Positions 22,801-32,590 of a stretch of DNA of 64,000 nucleotides are shown here, piece by piece. Numbering within the stretch: position 1 is the first letter of the stretch; the number at the start of each line of letters is the position of its first letter. The position numbers and the translations under genes were made by a program. The notes below the pieces were generated by a model. The model did not search any database. It had not been told where the DNA came from and saw only the letters and a program-made list of their open reading frames with translations. This DNA is from Asterias amurensis (Eukaryota > Echinodermata > Asteroidea > Forcipulatida > Asteriidae): NCBI RefSeq assembly GCF_032118995.1, contig NC_092661.1:2048501-2112500 (forward strand), in the 5' to 3' direction.

Positions 22801-24306
22801 GTCCAGATAGAACTGGGCTATTAAAAAGTATTTTAAAAACTTAATAAAATTTATATCATTTTATGAGTTGAACAAATTAAGAATGAATAGGAGCAGGAAA
22901 AAGAACCTGAGACCATTTAGTTCAAATTAAGTTCAAACCGTATTATTAAGAAGAGTTTTATAGCATCAGCTGTGCGAAAAAAACTGCTTAGAAAGTATAC
23001 TAGCTTATATTAATAGCAACAATATTTACGGGGCACCGGTCGATCACCCCAATGTAAATTCATGGGATGATGGTTGGTAACTGGTAACCTTTTTACACTA
23101 TTAAGCATTACAACTTTTTTTCTGTGCTGAGCAAGGTTTTGTGCTTTATAACAAGCTTTATGACATTGGGCCCTGGGTCCAATTTCATAGAGCTGCTTAA
23201 GCACAAAATACAGCAAAACAAATATCTACTAAGCACAAATAAGCAGTGGATCAGTTAAAAAAATATCTGCATATAATGGTGTATTGGTTGGTCACTCTTT
23301 CTGCTGAGCAAACTTGTGTAGCGCTTAGCAGATTTGTGTGCTGAAGCAGCTTTGTGAAATTGACCCCTATGGTCGATTTCACAAAGCAGGAATGATTACC
23401 TACCTCACAGTGATTTGCATTGTGACATCACACTTTGCTTAGCATAAGGTTTGCAGTTCAGATCAATCTTAACTCTTTGTGAAATTGGGCCCTGCTAGCT
23501 GTGTATTTACCTGCCATAGTAATGTTGCATGGTAAAGTCACATTGCATGAGCAAGACACCATCACTGAAGCTGAATGGGCCACTGCTTCGTCACCTCCGT
23601 ACCTTAAAATGTGAACAAAATACAAATAAAACACAAGTTTATCTGTTGTCATTAGTGGTATGTTTCTATCTGGATCGAAATATCGAGTTAAAACCAACGG
23701 TTCTTTTCAGAACCACGCAAATTTATTTAGATAAACCTTTCCATATCTGGGGCTTATTCGAAAAATGTTTTATTGATTAACGGTGCTTCTGGAAAACTGA
23801 AGAAACTGAATAGTATTGGCTGCGCTCCGAAGGATCTTATGCACGCACCCCTTCATGGAGCTTTTACTGCACGCAATGTAATTCAGAAATCCTTCCTTTT
23901 CATATAATTTTCTCATCCGTGACTACCTTTATCACAATGTTGTGCAAGTTAAAAGAAGGGATTACAAACTAAAGAGTTTTTCTCAATGGCTATTATGAAG
24001 ACACAACTTGAACAGGTACCTTAGTGTAACATGAGCAGTTAAGTAGAAATACATGAATAGAGAGAGGGAGAGAGGCAGAAAGGCCACAGAAAAAACACGG
24101 GGTAAACAGTGAATATGGACAGAAACGGGGGTTGAGGTGTTAACGTAACTCAGACACGGGATTTATTTCATAGGGATCATAGAATTAAGAAGAAGTGGTT
24201 ATATAGTACTACACCTTTTCCACATGGAAACAATATCACGATTCGCGCTATTTATTTCCACAAATCCCACCGCTGCCACCAAAAGAACGGACCACAAAAA
24301 CATCAT
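19888..24306 (-). CDS. Unrecognised type I membrane protein with Cys-rich ectodomain and PPxY tail, six exons
   Basis: Coding exons on the minus strand: 24215-24306, 23511-23602, 22670-22817, 21246-21431, 20796-20860 and 19888-20249. All have GT/AG ends, phases agree throughout, and they give 314 residues. Exon 1 carries the start and a signal peptide (MMFLWSVLLVAAVGFVEI). Residues about 32-110 hold about ten cysteines (SCSCNVTLPCNIT with two N-glycosylation sites, PYCYQICDD, CAYCSHMRHCSC). Exon 4 holds one membrane helix (LLTGLAVGGGVLLFLVLVVI and on), followed by a basic NRK stop-transfer. The tail is Arg/Ser/Tyr-rich with RPPTYED, a PPxY ligand for WW domains, NNPTYDND and YMELM. Layout resembles Shisa or WBP1-type adaptors, but the cysteine spacing does not match and I assign no family. 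The first donor (GTGTAG) is weak. Confidence 0.8.
20271..20628. mobile_element. MITE family A in an intron of the membrane-protein gene
   Basis: TTAAAGGCATTGGTAATGG at the left; the right end is degenerate (GTGTCAAGTGCCTTA). It lies immediately upstream of the last exon's polypyrimidine tract. Confidence 0.7.
21540..21850. repeat. Dispersed repeat G, diverged copy
   Basis: Shares the order GTCTGACGTC, CGCAGTCAAATCC, GACCAATCAAACCACAG, GTCACTGCACGTTTATCCAA with copies at 24716-25045 and 32034-32590. Unclassified. Confidence 0.5.
23172..23495. mobile_element. Palindromic MITE family E, two abutting copies
   Basis: GGTCCAATTTCATAGAGCTG with GCTTAAGCACAAAATA at the left, inverted as GAAGCAGCTTTGTGAAATTG near 23345-23365, then a second hairpin-like unit from GGTCGATTTCACAAAG to CTTTGTGAAATTGGGCCC. 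Related ends at 9745 and 35945. Confidence 0.6.
23635..23705 (-). mobile_element. Penelope-like repeat fragment
   Basis: Contains ATCGAGTTAAAACCAACGG and GGTTCTTTTCAGAACC, the histone-type stem-loop of the family. Only the 3' part is present. Confidence 0.55.
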
Positions 24307-24715
24307 CTTAGATTATGGCTCCAGTCTGCCGTGATTCAGTAAAAATCCAGGTTTTCGGTACGCATCATTTGCTGTATGCAAGTGTCTCCACAAGTCACTC
24401 AAACATGTTGTGTTCTAGTCGGTTTCTAACTGGTTGAGCAATCGAGAATGTCGTAAGATTTTCCTGGACAAAACTAACTACATTGTTGCCATTTAAAGAA
24501 ATTTTTCTGCCTTGCGTATGCGACCCAACTGTCAGATTACCCTCATTGGTATACCAATTGCATTGTGATAGGGTCATGGTTTGAACTGTTCATTGTTTAT
24601 ACGAGATATATGGATTTATTATAATAATCAATCATTTCTATTCATTGCCGTGATATGTTTTCAAAGGTTGTCCTTGTGGTAAAACAATGGACAGAAACAG
24701 CATCTGTTCTAGCCT

Positions 24716-25045
24716 GAACATCTGACGTCACACTTCGAGGCTTGTGAATAACGCCATAGAGTGGCCTCTTGCCTAAATCAATCCCGTCCATTATCACCTT
24801 TCACCTAAATTCATTTCACATTGAGATACGCAGTCAAATTCTTCACCATAATATACAATAGTGTGACACTGCATGCAAACGACCAAAAGTAAGCTTTCCA
24901 TATATGTGTTTTGATTGGTCCGGACTGACGTTTGTCAGCTGCGCCTACATCAACTCCGACCAATAAAAACACAGCTATTGAAAGCATTCGTCACTGCACG
25001 TTTATCCAATGACATCACTAATGTTTTGTATCCAATGAAATCACT
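24716..25045. repeat. Dispersed repeat G, uninterrupted copy
   Basis: Starts CATCTGACGTCACACTTCGA and carries CACATTGAGATACGCAGTCA at about 24818-24837, the empty site for the MITE F inserted in the copy at 32034. Confidence 0.55.
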
Positions 25046-25269
25046 GGTTCTAAAAAGCTAGTACATGTACATGAGACTACCACCACTCTACATGAACATT
25101 TTGTTGTAGAATTACATCCTCGTTCCCAAACAAAATATTATTGGAGTGGCCGGAAAATACGGTGTAATTTATATCTGTAAAGCAGGGTGTTGGTTTAAAA
25201 TTATGTCTCTAGCTATGTCTCATTAACAAATGTATAAATATTCGGGGTAATTAAAAAATGTTTTTCAAA

Positions 25270-25340
25270 GGCACCGCCCGGATCGAACCGGGGATCTCCT
25301 GTTTACTAGACAGGCGCTTTACCAACTAAGCCACGGCGCC
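25270..25340 (-). tRNA. tRNA-Thr(AGT), T loop one base short
   Basis: 71 bases, anticodon loop CTAGTAA. One base is missing in the B box (GGTTCGATCC), giving a six-base T loop, so activity is doubtful. First gene of the array. Confidence 0.7.
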
Positions 25341-25426
25341 TATTGGAAAAGTTTCATTTGATTGTAGTGAAGAATGGGCCTAGCATGGTATTCATTAAAA
25401 AATGTTAAAAAAGAGAAAAATATGGT

Positions 25427-25499
25427 CGCCCGGTAGGGGACTTGAACCCCTGACCCTCAGATTAAAAGTCTGATGCTCTACCGACTGAGCTAACCGGGC
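25427..25499 (-). tRNA. tRNA-Lys(TTT)
   Basis: 73 bases with G discriminator; anticodon loop CTTTTAA; acceptor GCCCGGT/ACCGGGC fully paired. Confidence 0.95.
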
Positions 25500-25588
25500 T
25501 CTGGTTGAAGGGTGTTTACTTCAATCTATGACTCTAGCTTTGTCTCAATAATGAAATCGAGGTGGTTAAAACAAAACCAAACTTTAAA

Positions 25589-25660
25589 GGCACCGCCCGG
25601 ATTCGAACCGGGGATCTCCTGTTTACTAGACAGGCGCTTTACCAACTAAGCCACGGCGCC
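25589..25660 (-). tRNA. tRNA-Thr(AGT)
   Basis: 72-base consensus copy; acceptor GGCGCCG paired with CGGTGCC by one G-U; B box GGTTCGAATCC intact. Confidence 0.95.
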
Positions 25661-25740
25661 TGTTGGCAAAGTTCTAATTTGATTGTGTTACTAATAAATG
25701 GCCCTAGCATTCAAAAAATGTTGAAAAGAGTAAACATGGT

Positions 25741-25813
25741 CGCCCGGTAGGGGACTTGAACCCCTGACCCTCAGATTAAAAGTCTGGTGCTCTACCGAAT
25801 GAGCTAACCAGGC
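25741..25813 (-). tRNA. tRNA-Lys(TTT), diverged
   Basis: Anticodon TTT kept, but one acceptor pair became U-G, the A box reads AGCTCATTCGG, and an anticodon-stem pair is lost. Confidence 0.7.
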
Positions 25814-25920
25814 TCTGGTTGTAGAGAAACCATTTACAAGTTATGGTACTATAGCTATGCCTTCATAATAAAACAAATTATTTGATACAATTAGTTAAAC
25901 AAAACAAAGCTAAAATGTTA

Positions 25921-25992
25921 GGCACCGCCCGGATTCGAACCGAGGATCTCCTGTTTACTAGACAGGCGCTTTACCAACTAAGCCACGGCGCC
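25921..25992 (-). tRNA. tRNA-Thr(AGT)
   Basis: One change from consensus (GATCCTCGG in place of GATCCCCGG), which weakens the T stem by one pair. Confidence 0.88.
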
Positions 25993-26073
25993 AGTTGAGA
26001 GTATCATGTGAAATTTAAATGAATTTAGCACGATGAAGATTCAAAAAGAACTGTTTGGATAAAAACAAATCAT

Positions 26074-26145
26074 CGCCCGGTAGGGAACTCGAAGCCCTGA
26101 CCCCAGATTAAAAGTTTGATGCTCTACCGAATGAGCTCACCAGGC
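26074..26145 (-). pseudogene. tRNA-Lys(TTT) relic
   Basis: Anticodon arm is recognisable, but changes in the T stem, D arm and acceptor plus a one-base loss make folding unlikely. Confidence 0.7.
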
Positions 26146-26230
26146 TCAGTGTGCAGGGTGTTAATTTCAGTCTAAAGCTTTGTCTCAGTAATGAAGTAAT
26201 TTAATTTAGCTAAAACAAAACAAAATTTGA

Positions 26231-26302
26231 GGCACCGCCCGGATTCGAACCGAGGATCTCCTGTTTACAAGACAGGCGCTTTACCAACTAAGCCACGGCG
26301 CC
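26231..26302 (-). tRNA. tRNA-Thr(TGT)
   Basis: Anticodon loop CTTGTAA: a single base differs from the AGT copies at position 34. One T-stem change, as in the copy at 25921. Confidence 0.88.
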
Positions 26303-26387
26303 TCTTGACAAAGTTTCATTTGATTGTAGTAAAAATGTTCCTAGCATGATATTCATTCAAAAAATGTTGAAAAGATAAAAACAAGGT

Positions 26388-26459
26388 CGCCCGGTAGGGG
26401 ACTTGAACCCTGACCCTCAGATTAAAAGTCTGATGCTCTACCGACTGAGCTAACAGGGC
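26388..26459 (-). tRNA. tRNA-Lys(TTT), one base short
   Basis: A C is missing in the T stem (AGGGTTCAAG) and one acceptor pair is broken (GCCCTGT). Possibly non-functional. Confidence 0.65.
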
Positions 26460-26541
26460 TCTGCAGAACCTCAATAAGAAACACATTATGAAATGACAAG
26501 TCAACAAAGATGGCTAGTTCAAAGTGTAGGTTAAAAGTGTA

Positions 26542-26613
26542 GGCACCGCCCGGATTCGAACCGGGGATCTCCTGTTTACTAGACAGGCGCTTTACCAACT
26601 AAGCCACGGCGCC
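26542..26613 (-). tRNA. tRNA-Thr(AGT)
   Basis: Consensus copy. Its flanks are nearly identical to those at 26856. Confidence 0.95.
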
Positions 26614-26700
26614 TGTTGGCAAAGTTTCATTTGATTGTAGTAACAAAAATGACCCTAGCATGATATTCATTCAAAAAATGTTGAAAAGATAAAACAAGGT

Positions 26701-26773
26701 CGCCCGGTAGGGGACTTGAACCCCTGACCCTCAGATTAAAAGTCTGATGCTCTACCGACTGAGCTAACCGGGC
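26701..26773 (-). tRNA. tRNA-Lys(TTT)
   Basis: Consensus copy, G discriminator. Confidence 0.95.
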
Positions 26774-26855
26774 TCTGCAGAACCTCAATAAGAAACACAT
26801 TATGAAATGACAAGTCAACAAAGATGGCTAGTTCAAAGTGTAGGTTAAAAGTGTA

Positions 26856-26927
26856 GGCACCGCCCGGATTCGAACCGGGGATCTCCTGTTTACTAGACAG
26901 GCGCTTTACCAACTAAGCCACGGCGCC
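26856..26927 (-). tRNA. tRNA-Thr(AGT)
   Basis: Consensus copy. Confidence 0.95.
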
Positions 26928-27011
26928 TGTTTGCAAAGTTTCATTCGATTGTAGTACAAATGACCCTAGCGTGATATTCAATCAAAAAATGTTTTAAAAA
27001 CAAACAATGGT

Positions 27012-27084
27012 CGCCCGGTAGGGGACTTGAACCCCTGACTCTCAGATTAAAAGTCTGATGCTCTACCGACTGAGCTAACCGGGC
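27012..27084 (-). tRNA. tRNA-Lys(TTT)
   Basis: One variable-loop change (GAGAGTCAG); G discriminator. Belongs to the odd spacer class (CCCCAATAAGGAACACTTC). Confidence 0.93.
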
Positions 27085-27166
27085 TCTGCAGAACCCCAAT
27101 AAGGAACACTTCATGAAATGACAAGTTAACAGAGATGGCTAGTTCAAAGTGTAGATTAAAACTGTA

Positions 27167-27238
27167 GGCACCGCCCGGATTCGAACCGGGGATCTCCTGT
27201 TTACTAGACAGGCGCTTTACCAACTAAGCCACGGCGCC
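27167..27238 (-). tRNA. tRNA-Thr(AGT)
   Basis: Consensus copy. Confidence 0.95.
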
Positions 27239-27325
27239 TGTTGGCAAAGTTTCATTTGAATGTAGTAACAAAAATGACCCTAGCATGATATTCATTCAAA
27301 AAATGTTAAAAAGAGAAAACATGGT

Positions 27326-27398
27326 AGCCCGGTAGGGGACTTGAACCCCTGACCCTCAGATTAAAAGTCTGATGCTCTACCGACTGAGCTAACCGGGC
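27326..27398 (-). tRNA. tRNA-Lys(TTT), U discriminator
   Basis: Identical to consensus except that the base after the acceptor stem is U, a trait shared with 27950 and 28887 and marking the even class of the higher-order repeat. Confidence 0.93.
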
Positions 27399-27480
27399 TC
27401 TGCAGAACCTCAATAAGAAACACATTATGAAATGACAAGTCAACAAAGATGGCTAGTTCAAAGTGTAGGTTAAAAGTGTA

Positions 27481-27552
27481 GGCACCGCCCGGATTCGAAC
27501 CGGGGATCTCCTGTTTACTAGACAGGCGCTTTACCAACTAAGCCACGGCGCC
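27481..27552 (-). tRNA. tRNA-Thr(AGT)
   Basis: Consensus copy. Confidence 0.95.
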
Positions 27553-27635
27553 TGTTGGCAAAGTTTCATTCGATTGTAGTACAAATGACCCTAGCGTGAT
27601 ATTCAATCAAAAATGTTTAAAAAACAAACAATGGT

Positions 27636-27708
27636 CGCCCGGTAGGGGACTAGAACCCCTGACCCTCAGATTAAAAGTCTGATGCTCTACCGACTGAGCT
27701 AACCGGGC
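27636..27708 (-). tRNA. tRNA-Lys(TTT)
   Basis: One T-loop change (GGTTCTAGTCC), which alters the B box. Confidence 0.88.
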
Positions 27709-27790
27709 TCTGCAGAACCCCAATAAGGAACACTTCATGAAATGACAAGTTAACAGAGATGGCGAGTTCAAAGTGTAGGTTAAAACTTTA

Positions 27791-27862
27791 GGCACCGCCC
27801 GGATTCGAACCGGGGATCTCCTGTTTACTAGACAGGCGCTTTACCAACTAAGCCACGGCGCC
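27791..27862 (-). tRNA. tRNA-Thr(AGT)
   Basis: Consensus copy. Confidence 0.95.
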
Positions 27863-27949
27863 TGTTGGCAAAGTTTCATTTGAATGTAGTAACAAAAATG
27901 ACCCTAGCATGATATTCATTCAAAAAATGTTAAAAAGAGAAAACATGGT

Positions 27950-28022
27950 AGCCCGGTAGGGGACTTGAACCCCTGACCCTCAGATTAAAAGTCTGATGCT
28001 CTACCGACTGAGCTAACCGGGC
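27950..28022 (-). tRNA. tRNA-Lys(TTT), U discriminator
   Basis: Same even-class copy as 27326, 624 bases away. Confidence 0.93.
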
Positions 28023-28104
28023 TCTGCAGAACCTCAATAAGAAACACATAATGAAATGACAAGTCAACAAAGATGGCTAGTTCAAAGTGTAGGTTAAAAC
28101 TGTA

Positions 28105-28176
28105 GGCACCGCCCGGATTCGAACCGGGGATCTCCTGTTTACTAGACAGGCGCTTTACCAACTAAGCCACGGCGCC
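28105..28176 (-). tRNA. tRNA-Thr(AGT)
   Basis: Consensus copy; 5' flank TCTTGACAAAG is shared with the TGT copy at 26231. Confidence 0.95.
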
Positions 28177-28260
28177 TCTTGACAAAGTTTCATTTGATTG
28201 TAGTAAAAATGTTCCTAGCATGATATTCATTCAAAAAATGTTGAAAAGATAAAACAAGGT

Positions 28261-28333
28261 CGCCCGGTAGGGGACTTGAACCCCTGACCCTCAGATTAAA
28301 AGTCTGATGCTCTACCGACTGAGCTAACCGGGC
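28261..28333 (-). tRNA. tRNA-Lys(TTT)
   Basis: Consensus copy, G discriminator. Confidence 0.95.
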
Positions 28334-28416
28334 TCTGACAAACTCTCAATAAGAAACACATTATGAAATGACAAGTTAACAACGATGGCTTGTTCAAAGT
28401 GTAGATTAAAACTCTA

Positions 28417-28488
28417 GGCACCGCCCGGATTCGAACCGGGGATCTCCTGTTTACTAGACAGGCGCTTTACCAACTAAGCCACGGCGCC
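28417..28488 (-). tRNA. tRNA-Thr(AGT)
   Basis: Consensus copy. Confidence 0.95.
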
Positions 28489-28572
28489 TGTTGGCAAAGT
28501 TTCCTTTGATTGTAGTACAAATGACCCTAGTGTGATATTCATTCAAAAAATGTTTAAAAAACAAACAATGGT

Positions 28573-28645
28573 CGCCCGGTAGGGGACTTGAACCCCTGAC
28601 CCTCAGATTAAAAGTCTGATGCTCTACCGACTGAGCTAACCGGGC
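28573..28645 (-). tRNA. tRNA-Lys(TTT)
   Basis: Consensus copy, odd spacer class. Confidence 0.95.
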
Positions 28646-28727
28646 TCTGCAGAACCCCAATAAGGAACACTTCATGAAATGACAAGTTAACAGAGATGGC
28701 TAGTTCAAAGTGTAGGTTAAAACTTTA

Positions 28728-28799
28728 GGCACCGCCCGGATTCGAACCGGGGATCTCCTGTTTACTAGACAGGCGCTTTACCAACTAAGCCACGGCGCC
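28728..28799 (-). tRNA. tRNA-Thr(AGT)
   Basis: Consensus copy. Confidence 0.95.
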
Positions 28800-28886
28800 T
28801 GTTGGCAAAGTTTCATTTGAATGTAGTAACAAAAAATACCCTAGCATGATATTCATTCAAAAAATGTTAAAAAGAGAAAACATGGT

Positions 28887-28959
28887 AGCCCGGTAGGGGA
28901 CTTGAACCCCTGACCCTCAGATTAAAAGTCTGATGCTCTACCGACTGAGCTAACCGGGC
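28887..28959 (-). tRNA. tRNA-Lys(TTT), U discriminator
   Basis: Third even-class copy. Confidence 0.93.
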
Positions 28960-29041
28960 TCTGCAGAACCTCAATAAGAAACACATTATGAAATGACAAA
29001 TATACAAAGATGGCTAGTTCAAAGTGTAGGTTAAAACTGTA

Positions 29042-29113
29042 GGCACCGCCCGGATTTGAACCGGGGATCTCCTGTTTACTAGACAGGCGCTTTACCAACT
29101 AAGCCACGGCGCC
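29042..29113 (-). tRNA. tRNA-Thr(AGT)
   Basis: T loop reads TTCAAAT instead of TTCGAAT, still a normal tRNA T loop. Confidence 0.92.
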
Positions 29114-29199
29114 ATTAAGCAAAGTTTCATTTGATTGTCGTAAAAATGTCCCTATAGCATGGTATTCATTCAAAACATGTTAAAAAGAAAAAGCATTGT

Positions 29200-29272
29200 C
29201 GCCCGGTAGGGGACTTGAACCCCTGACCCTCAGATTAAAAGTCTGATGCTCTACCGACTGAGCTAACCGGGC
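29200..29272 (-). tRNA. tRNA-Lys(TTT)
   Basis: Consensus body. Its 5' flank differs from the core, marking the array's edge. Confidence 0.95.
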
Positions 29273-29358
29273 CCTGAAGGAATATTCATTCAAAGCCAAA
29301 TTTACAGATTTTGACCAGAAAGCGTCAAGGCGGAAACTGAAATGTTGTAAAACAAAAA

Positions 29359-29431
29359 GGCACCGCCCGGATTCGAACCGGGGATCTCCTGTTTACAAGA
29401 CAGGCGCTTTAACCAACTAAGCCACGGCGCC
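29359..29431 (-). tRNA. tRNA-Thr(TGT)
   Basis: 73 bases: one extra base in the D loop (TTGGTTAAAGC). Anticodon TGT. Shares both traits with the copy at 30593. Confidence 0.92.
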
Positions 29432-29558
29432 AGATGCTACCAAATTATGTTATTTTATAAACATGTGAATAATTTTTACTTTGAAAAGAATAGGGCTTGG
29501 TTTCAACTAAACTTTCGAAGCTTCAGTTAAAAAGGAGTACAGAACAGGGTGTTCACAG

Positions 29559-29905
29559 TTAAAGACACCGGACACCTTTGGTTATTGGCAAAGACCAGTC
29601 TTCTCACTTTTATGCTCAATATTATGCACAAAATTAACAAACCTGTGAACATTTGCACTCAATTGGTCGTCGAAGGTGCGAGTTAATGATGGCAGAAAAC
29701 AACCTTGTTACACGAAGTTGTGTGCTTACTTTGAGCCCTCACGCGTGAGGTCTCGAAGTCGATTCAAATATTTCACTGAGAACTAACTTTTTCTCAAAAA
29801 CTACGTTACTTTTATAGATGGGAGCCGTTTCTCACAATGTTTTATACTATCGACAGCTCCCCATTACTCGTTACCAAGTATGTTTTTGCGCTTACCATTA
29901 TTTGA
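29559..29905. mobile_element. MITE family A, abutting MITE family D
   Basis: Starts TTAAAGACACCGGACACC; the right end is lost where family D begins. Confidence 0.7.
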
Positions 29906-30075
29906 GGGTGGATTTCACAAAGGTAGTCCTTACTTACGACTAGTCTTAGGCAATGCATGGAGATAGGACCAGTCCTAAGTTAGGACCAGTAACTCATCCT
30001 AACTTAGGACTGGTCCTATCTCTTAGCATTGCCTAGGACTAGTCCTAAAATAGGACCTTTGTGAAATCCACACCC
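29906..30075. mobile_element. Palindromic MITE family D (TTAGGACTAGTCCTA)
   Basis: Ends GGGTGGATTTCACAAAGG / CCTTTGTGAAATCCACAC; the inside is built of TAGGACTAGTCC-type half-palindromes. Copy 2 at 61800-61934. Confidence 0.75.
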
Positions 30076-30592
30076 CAGTCCCTTTAAGACTAGTCTTAGA
30101 GGAGAACAGAGGACTAGCCATACGTTTTTAATAACCAATAAACAAATCATATTTGACTTATCATCCTAATAGGACTATGCAATCTGATCCCCAATAATGT
30201 TGTCCGTGGTAGGGCGTGGTCGTAAAAGACTACACACAGTTGCCCAAATGAGATGTTTGTACAGGCTCCACCTAACTCTTTCAAACGCTACCTTAAATCA
30301 AAATCAACATCATGAATATTCATGAATAGTTTGTATACGCCAGAAGCAACAAACACATCTGTTGGTGTGTATTTGTATACGGCATAAGTACACCTTTGAT
30401 CTAAATGAAAACGCTGTATACAAAATGCCTTTTTATATTGTGTTTGAATTGTAGAGCAAAAAATGATGTTACAGCCACACAATATGCATTTACATGTACA
30501 TCATAAACGCTTATTCAATAAAAATGTGATAGGCCTTTCCAAATTCATAAAACTGGTCAAATTTTTTCAAACTTTTCAAAGACCAAAACATA

Positions 30593-30665
30593 GGCACCGC
30601 CCGGATTCGAACCGGGGATCTCCTGTTTACAAGACAGGCGCTTTAACCAACTAAGCCACGGCGCC
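30593..30665 (-). tRNA. tRNA-Thr(TGT)
   Basis: Same extra D-loop base as 29359; stems intact. Confidence 0.92.
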
Positions 30666-30729
30666 TCTGCTACGATACATAACGTAATGGAGTCATAAAC
30701 CGAAACAAATAGGTGTGGAGTGACAAAAG

Positions 30730-30812
30730 CGCCCGATAGGGGGGGGGGGGGACTTGAACCCATGACCCTCTGATAAAAAAAGCCTGTTGATAAAAGAATG
30801 AACTAACAAGAA
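30730..30812 (-). pseudogene. tRNA-Lys relic
   Basis: CGCCCGATAGG and GACTTGAACCCATGACCC survive around an expanded G run (30739-30751); the anticodon arm is scrambled. Confidence 0.7.
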
Positions 30813-30913
30813 TTGCATGTTATCGCAGCATGTGACAGAGAAATCACCAATTGGCCGAAACAATTGTATTTCTTGCGGCCGAAAAAATATACAAAAAATA
30901 AGTGAGAAAAAAA

Positions 30914-30985
30914 GGCACCGCTCGGATTCGAACCGGGGATCTCCTGTTTACTAGACAGGCGCTTTGCCAACTAAGCCACGGCGCC
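30914..30985 (-). tRNA. tRNA-Thr(AGT), two changes
   Basis: Differences in the T stem (CCGAGCGGTG) and the D arm (GGCAAAGC). Anticodon intact. Confidence 0.8.
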
Positions 30986-31563
30986 AGATGATTATAAAGC
31001 TAAAATTGGTACTCTAATATTGACGCCTGGTTATTATAATGCTAATGTGGGCACTGATCTAGTAGTTGTACCAACAGAGATCAGAGAGTTGTATACGTGT
31101 CAAATGAGCTACGCAGCGCCCTCATGTGGTAACAATTAAGTTAATTAAAAGTAAAGCATTCATCCAAGAAGACCTCTTAAAAATGGTTAGTAGTCATAAT
31201 ATGGCTTATGTTTACTGTCGTAAAATTTAGGTAGGTCATTCTTGCCCCAAAGGACATTTTTGAAATGATTAGTATTGTCATTTAATGGCTTATGTTTATC
31301 TATCTTAAACAATTTGGGGGATTTTGTTTACTATTATTATATATAATTTTTTTACTTTTCCCAAGTTTAGGGAGTGTTTGTGCTGTAATTGAATTTGTGT
31401 ACAGTATTGTTTCCTCCTACAATAATACTTCTGTAAAAATCAAAGAATTATCTCTGTAGGACACAATCAACATATTTTATACTATACATGGAGGTAGAAA
31501 TACATCCACCATTTTAAAACTGTAATGGTCTTTGAAATAAACAAAAAGACGAAAATTGAATCA

Positions 31564-31635
31564 GGCACCGCCCGGATTCGAACCGGGGATCTCCTGTTTA
31601 CTAGACAGGCGCTTTACCAACTAAGCCACGGCGCC
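31564..31635 (-). tRNA. tRNA-Thr(AGT)
   Basis: Consensus body in unrelated flanks. A following short segment (CTGGTTATATAATGCTAATG) is shared with the flank at 31027. Confidence 0.94.
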
Positions 31636-31763
31636 ACATGAAAATATTGTGCAAATTTGTAACTCTAATAATTATGCCTGGTTATATAATGCTAATGATG
31701 GGACTTCTTGGTGGTTGTGTAACACGTGTCAATTATTCCGCGCAGCGCCCTCACGTTGTACTG

Positions 31764-31912
31764 GGTGCGTTCGTTTAGCTTCCCTGGGTCGACCCTGGTG
31801 TGTGGCGTTTTCTTTTTCCAGCACGAACGTGTGCAGATAATTACCCACGTTCGTCCTGGAAAAAAACCCGCCACACACCGGGGTCGACCCAGGGAAGCTA
31901 AACGAACGCACT
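31764..31912. mobile_element. MITE family F (GGTGCGTTCGTTTAGC ends)
   Basis: Inverted ends of about 32 bases: GGTGCGTTCGTTTAGCTTCC and its complement, with GGGTCGACCC in each. Both arms also carry CACGTTCGTCC-like segments, so the whole element folds back. Confidence 0.75.
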
Positions 31913-32033
31913 CACTATTTTAGTTATGTATTGGGCATTAATTCCTCAAAGATCTCATGGTTGGTTTCCTTCCTCCATGGTTAGTCATAAAATGGATTTT
32001 GTATATATCTATAAATTAAACAATTTGGGGCTT

Positions 32034-32590
32034 GCACATCTGGCGTCACACTTCGAGGCTCGTGCATAATGCCAGAGACCGGCCTCCAGCCGGCGTGTAC
32101 ATTCACCTTTGACCTACATTCATTTCACATAGTGGGTGCGTTCGTTTAGCTTCCCTGGGTCGACCCCAATGTTGCGTATTTTATTTATTTTTCCAGGACG
32201 AACGTGGGCACACAATTACCCCACGTTCGTCCTCGAACCAGAAAAAAACCCCAGACACGTCACCACGTGAGCCTTCCCGTGGTGACGTCAGTGCACCTCG
32301 GGCCAGCCCCAAGTGACCCAATCCACAAGTGGGGCTCTTGGGGCTGGCCCGAGGTGCACTGTCCTGGAAAAAAAATAATACGCAACATCGGGGTCGACCC
32401 AGGGAAGTTAAACGAACGCACCCAGAGATACGCAGTCAAATTTTACAGGAAGCTGTGTTTTGATTGGTCGCCCCAGTTGACCTCAGACCAAACAAAACAA
32501 ATCCAGCTACACGATAGCTTTTAGTCACTGCATTACCCAGCAGTATCATTGTATCCAATCAAATCACTGGATCTGAATAGCAGGGGCTCA
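32034..32590. repeat. Dispersed repeat G copy carrying a MITE F insertion
   Basis: Left part CATCTGGCGTCACACTTCGA to CATTTCACATAG, right part from GAGATACGCAGTCAAATTTT to AATCACTGGATCTGAA. Interrupted at 32133-32424. Confidence 0.6.
32133..32424. mobile_element. MITE family F with an inner palindrome
   Basis: Same ends as the copy at 31764. It additionally contains a GC-rich palindrome at 32290-32360 (arms AGTGCACCTCGGGCCAGCCC and complement) and a CACCACG/CGTGGTG hairpin at about 32261-32286, as if further elements landed in it. Confidence 0.7.

Noticed and set aside
26316-28675. Minus ORFs reading LAQSVEHQTFNLRVRGSSPL
   Set aside because: Translation of the tRNA-Lys gene and spacer; a common artefact of predicted proteins.
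30730-30760. Long G run as a quadruplex candidate
   Set aside because: It is an expanded run within a tRNA-Lys relic; single-tract G runs do not by themselves suggest a quadruplex.
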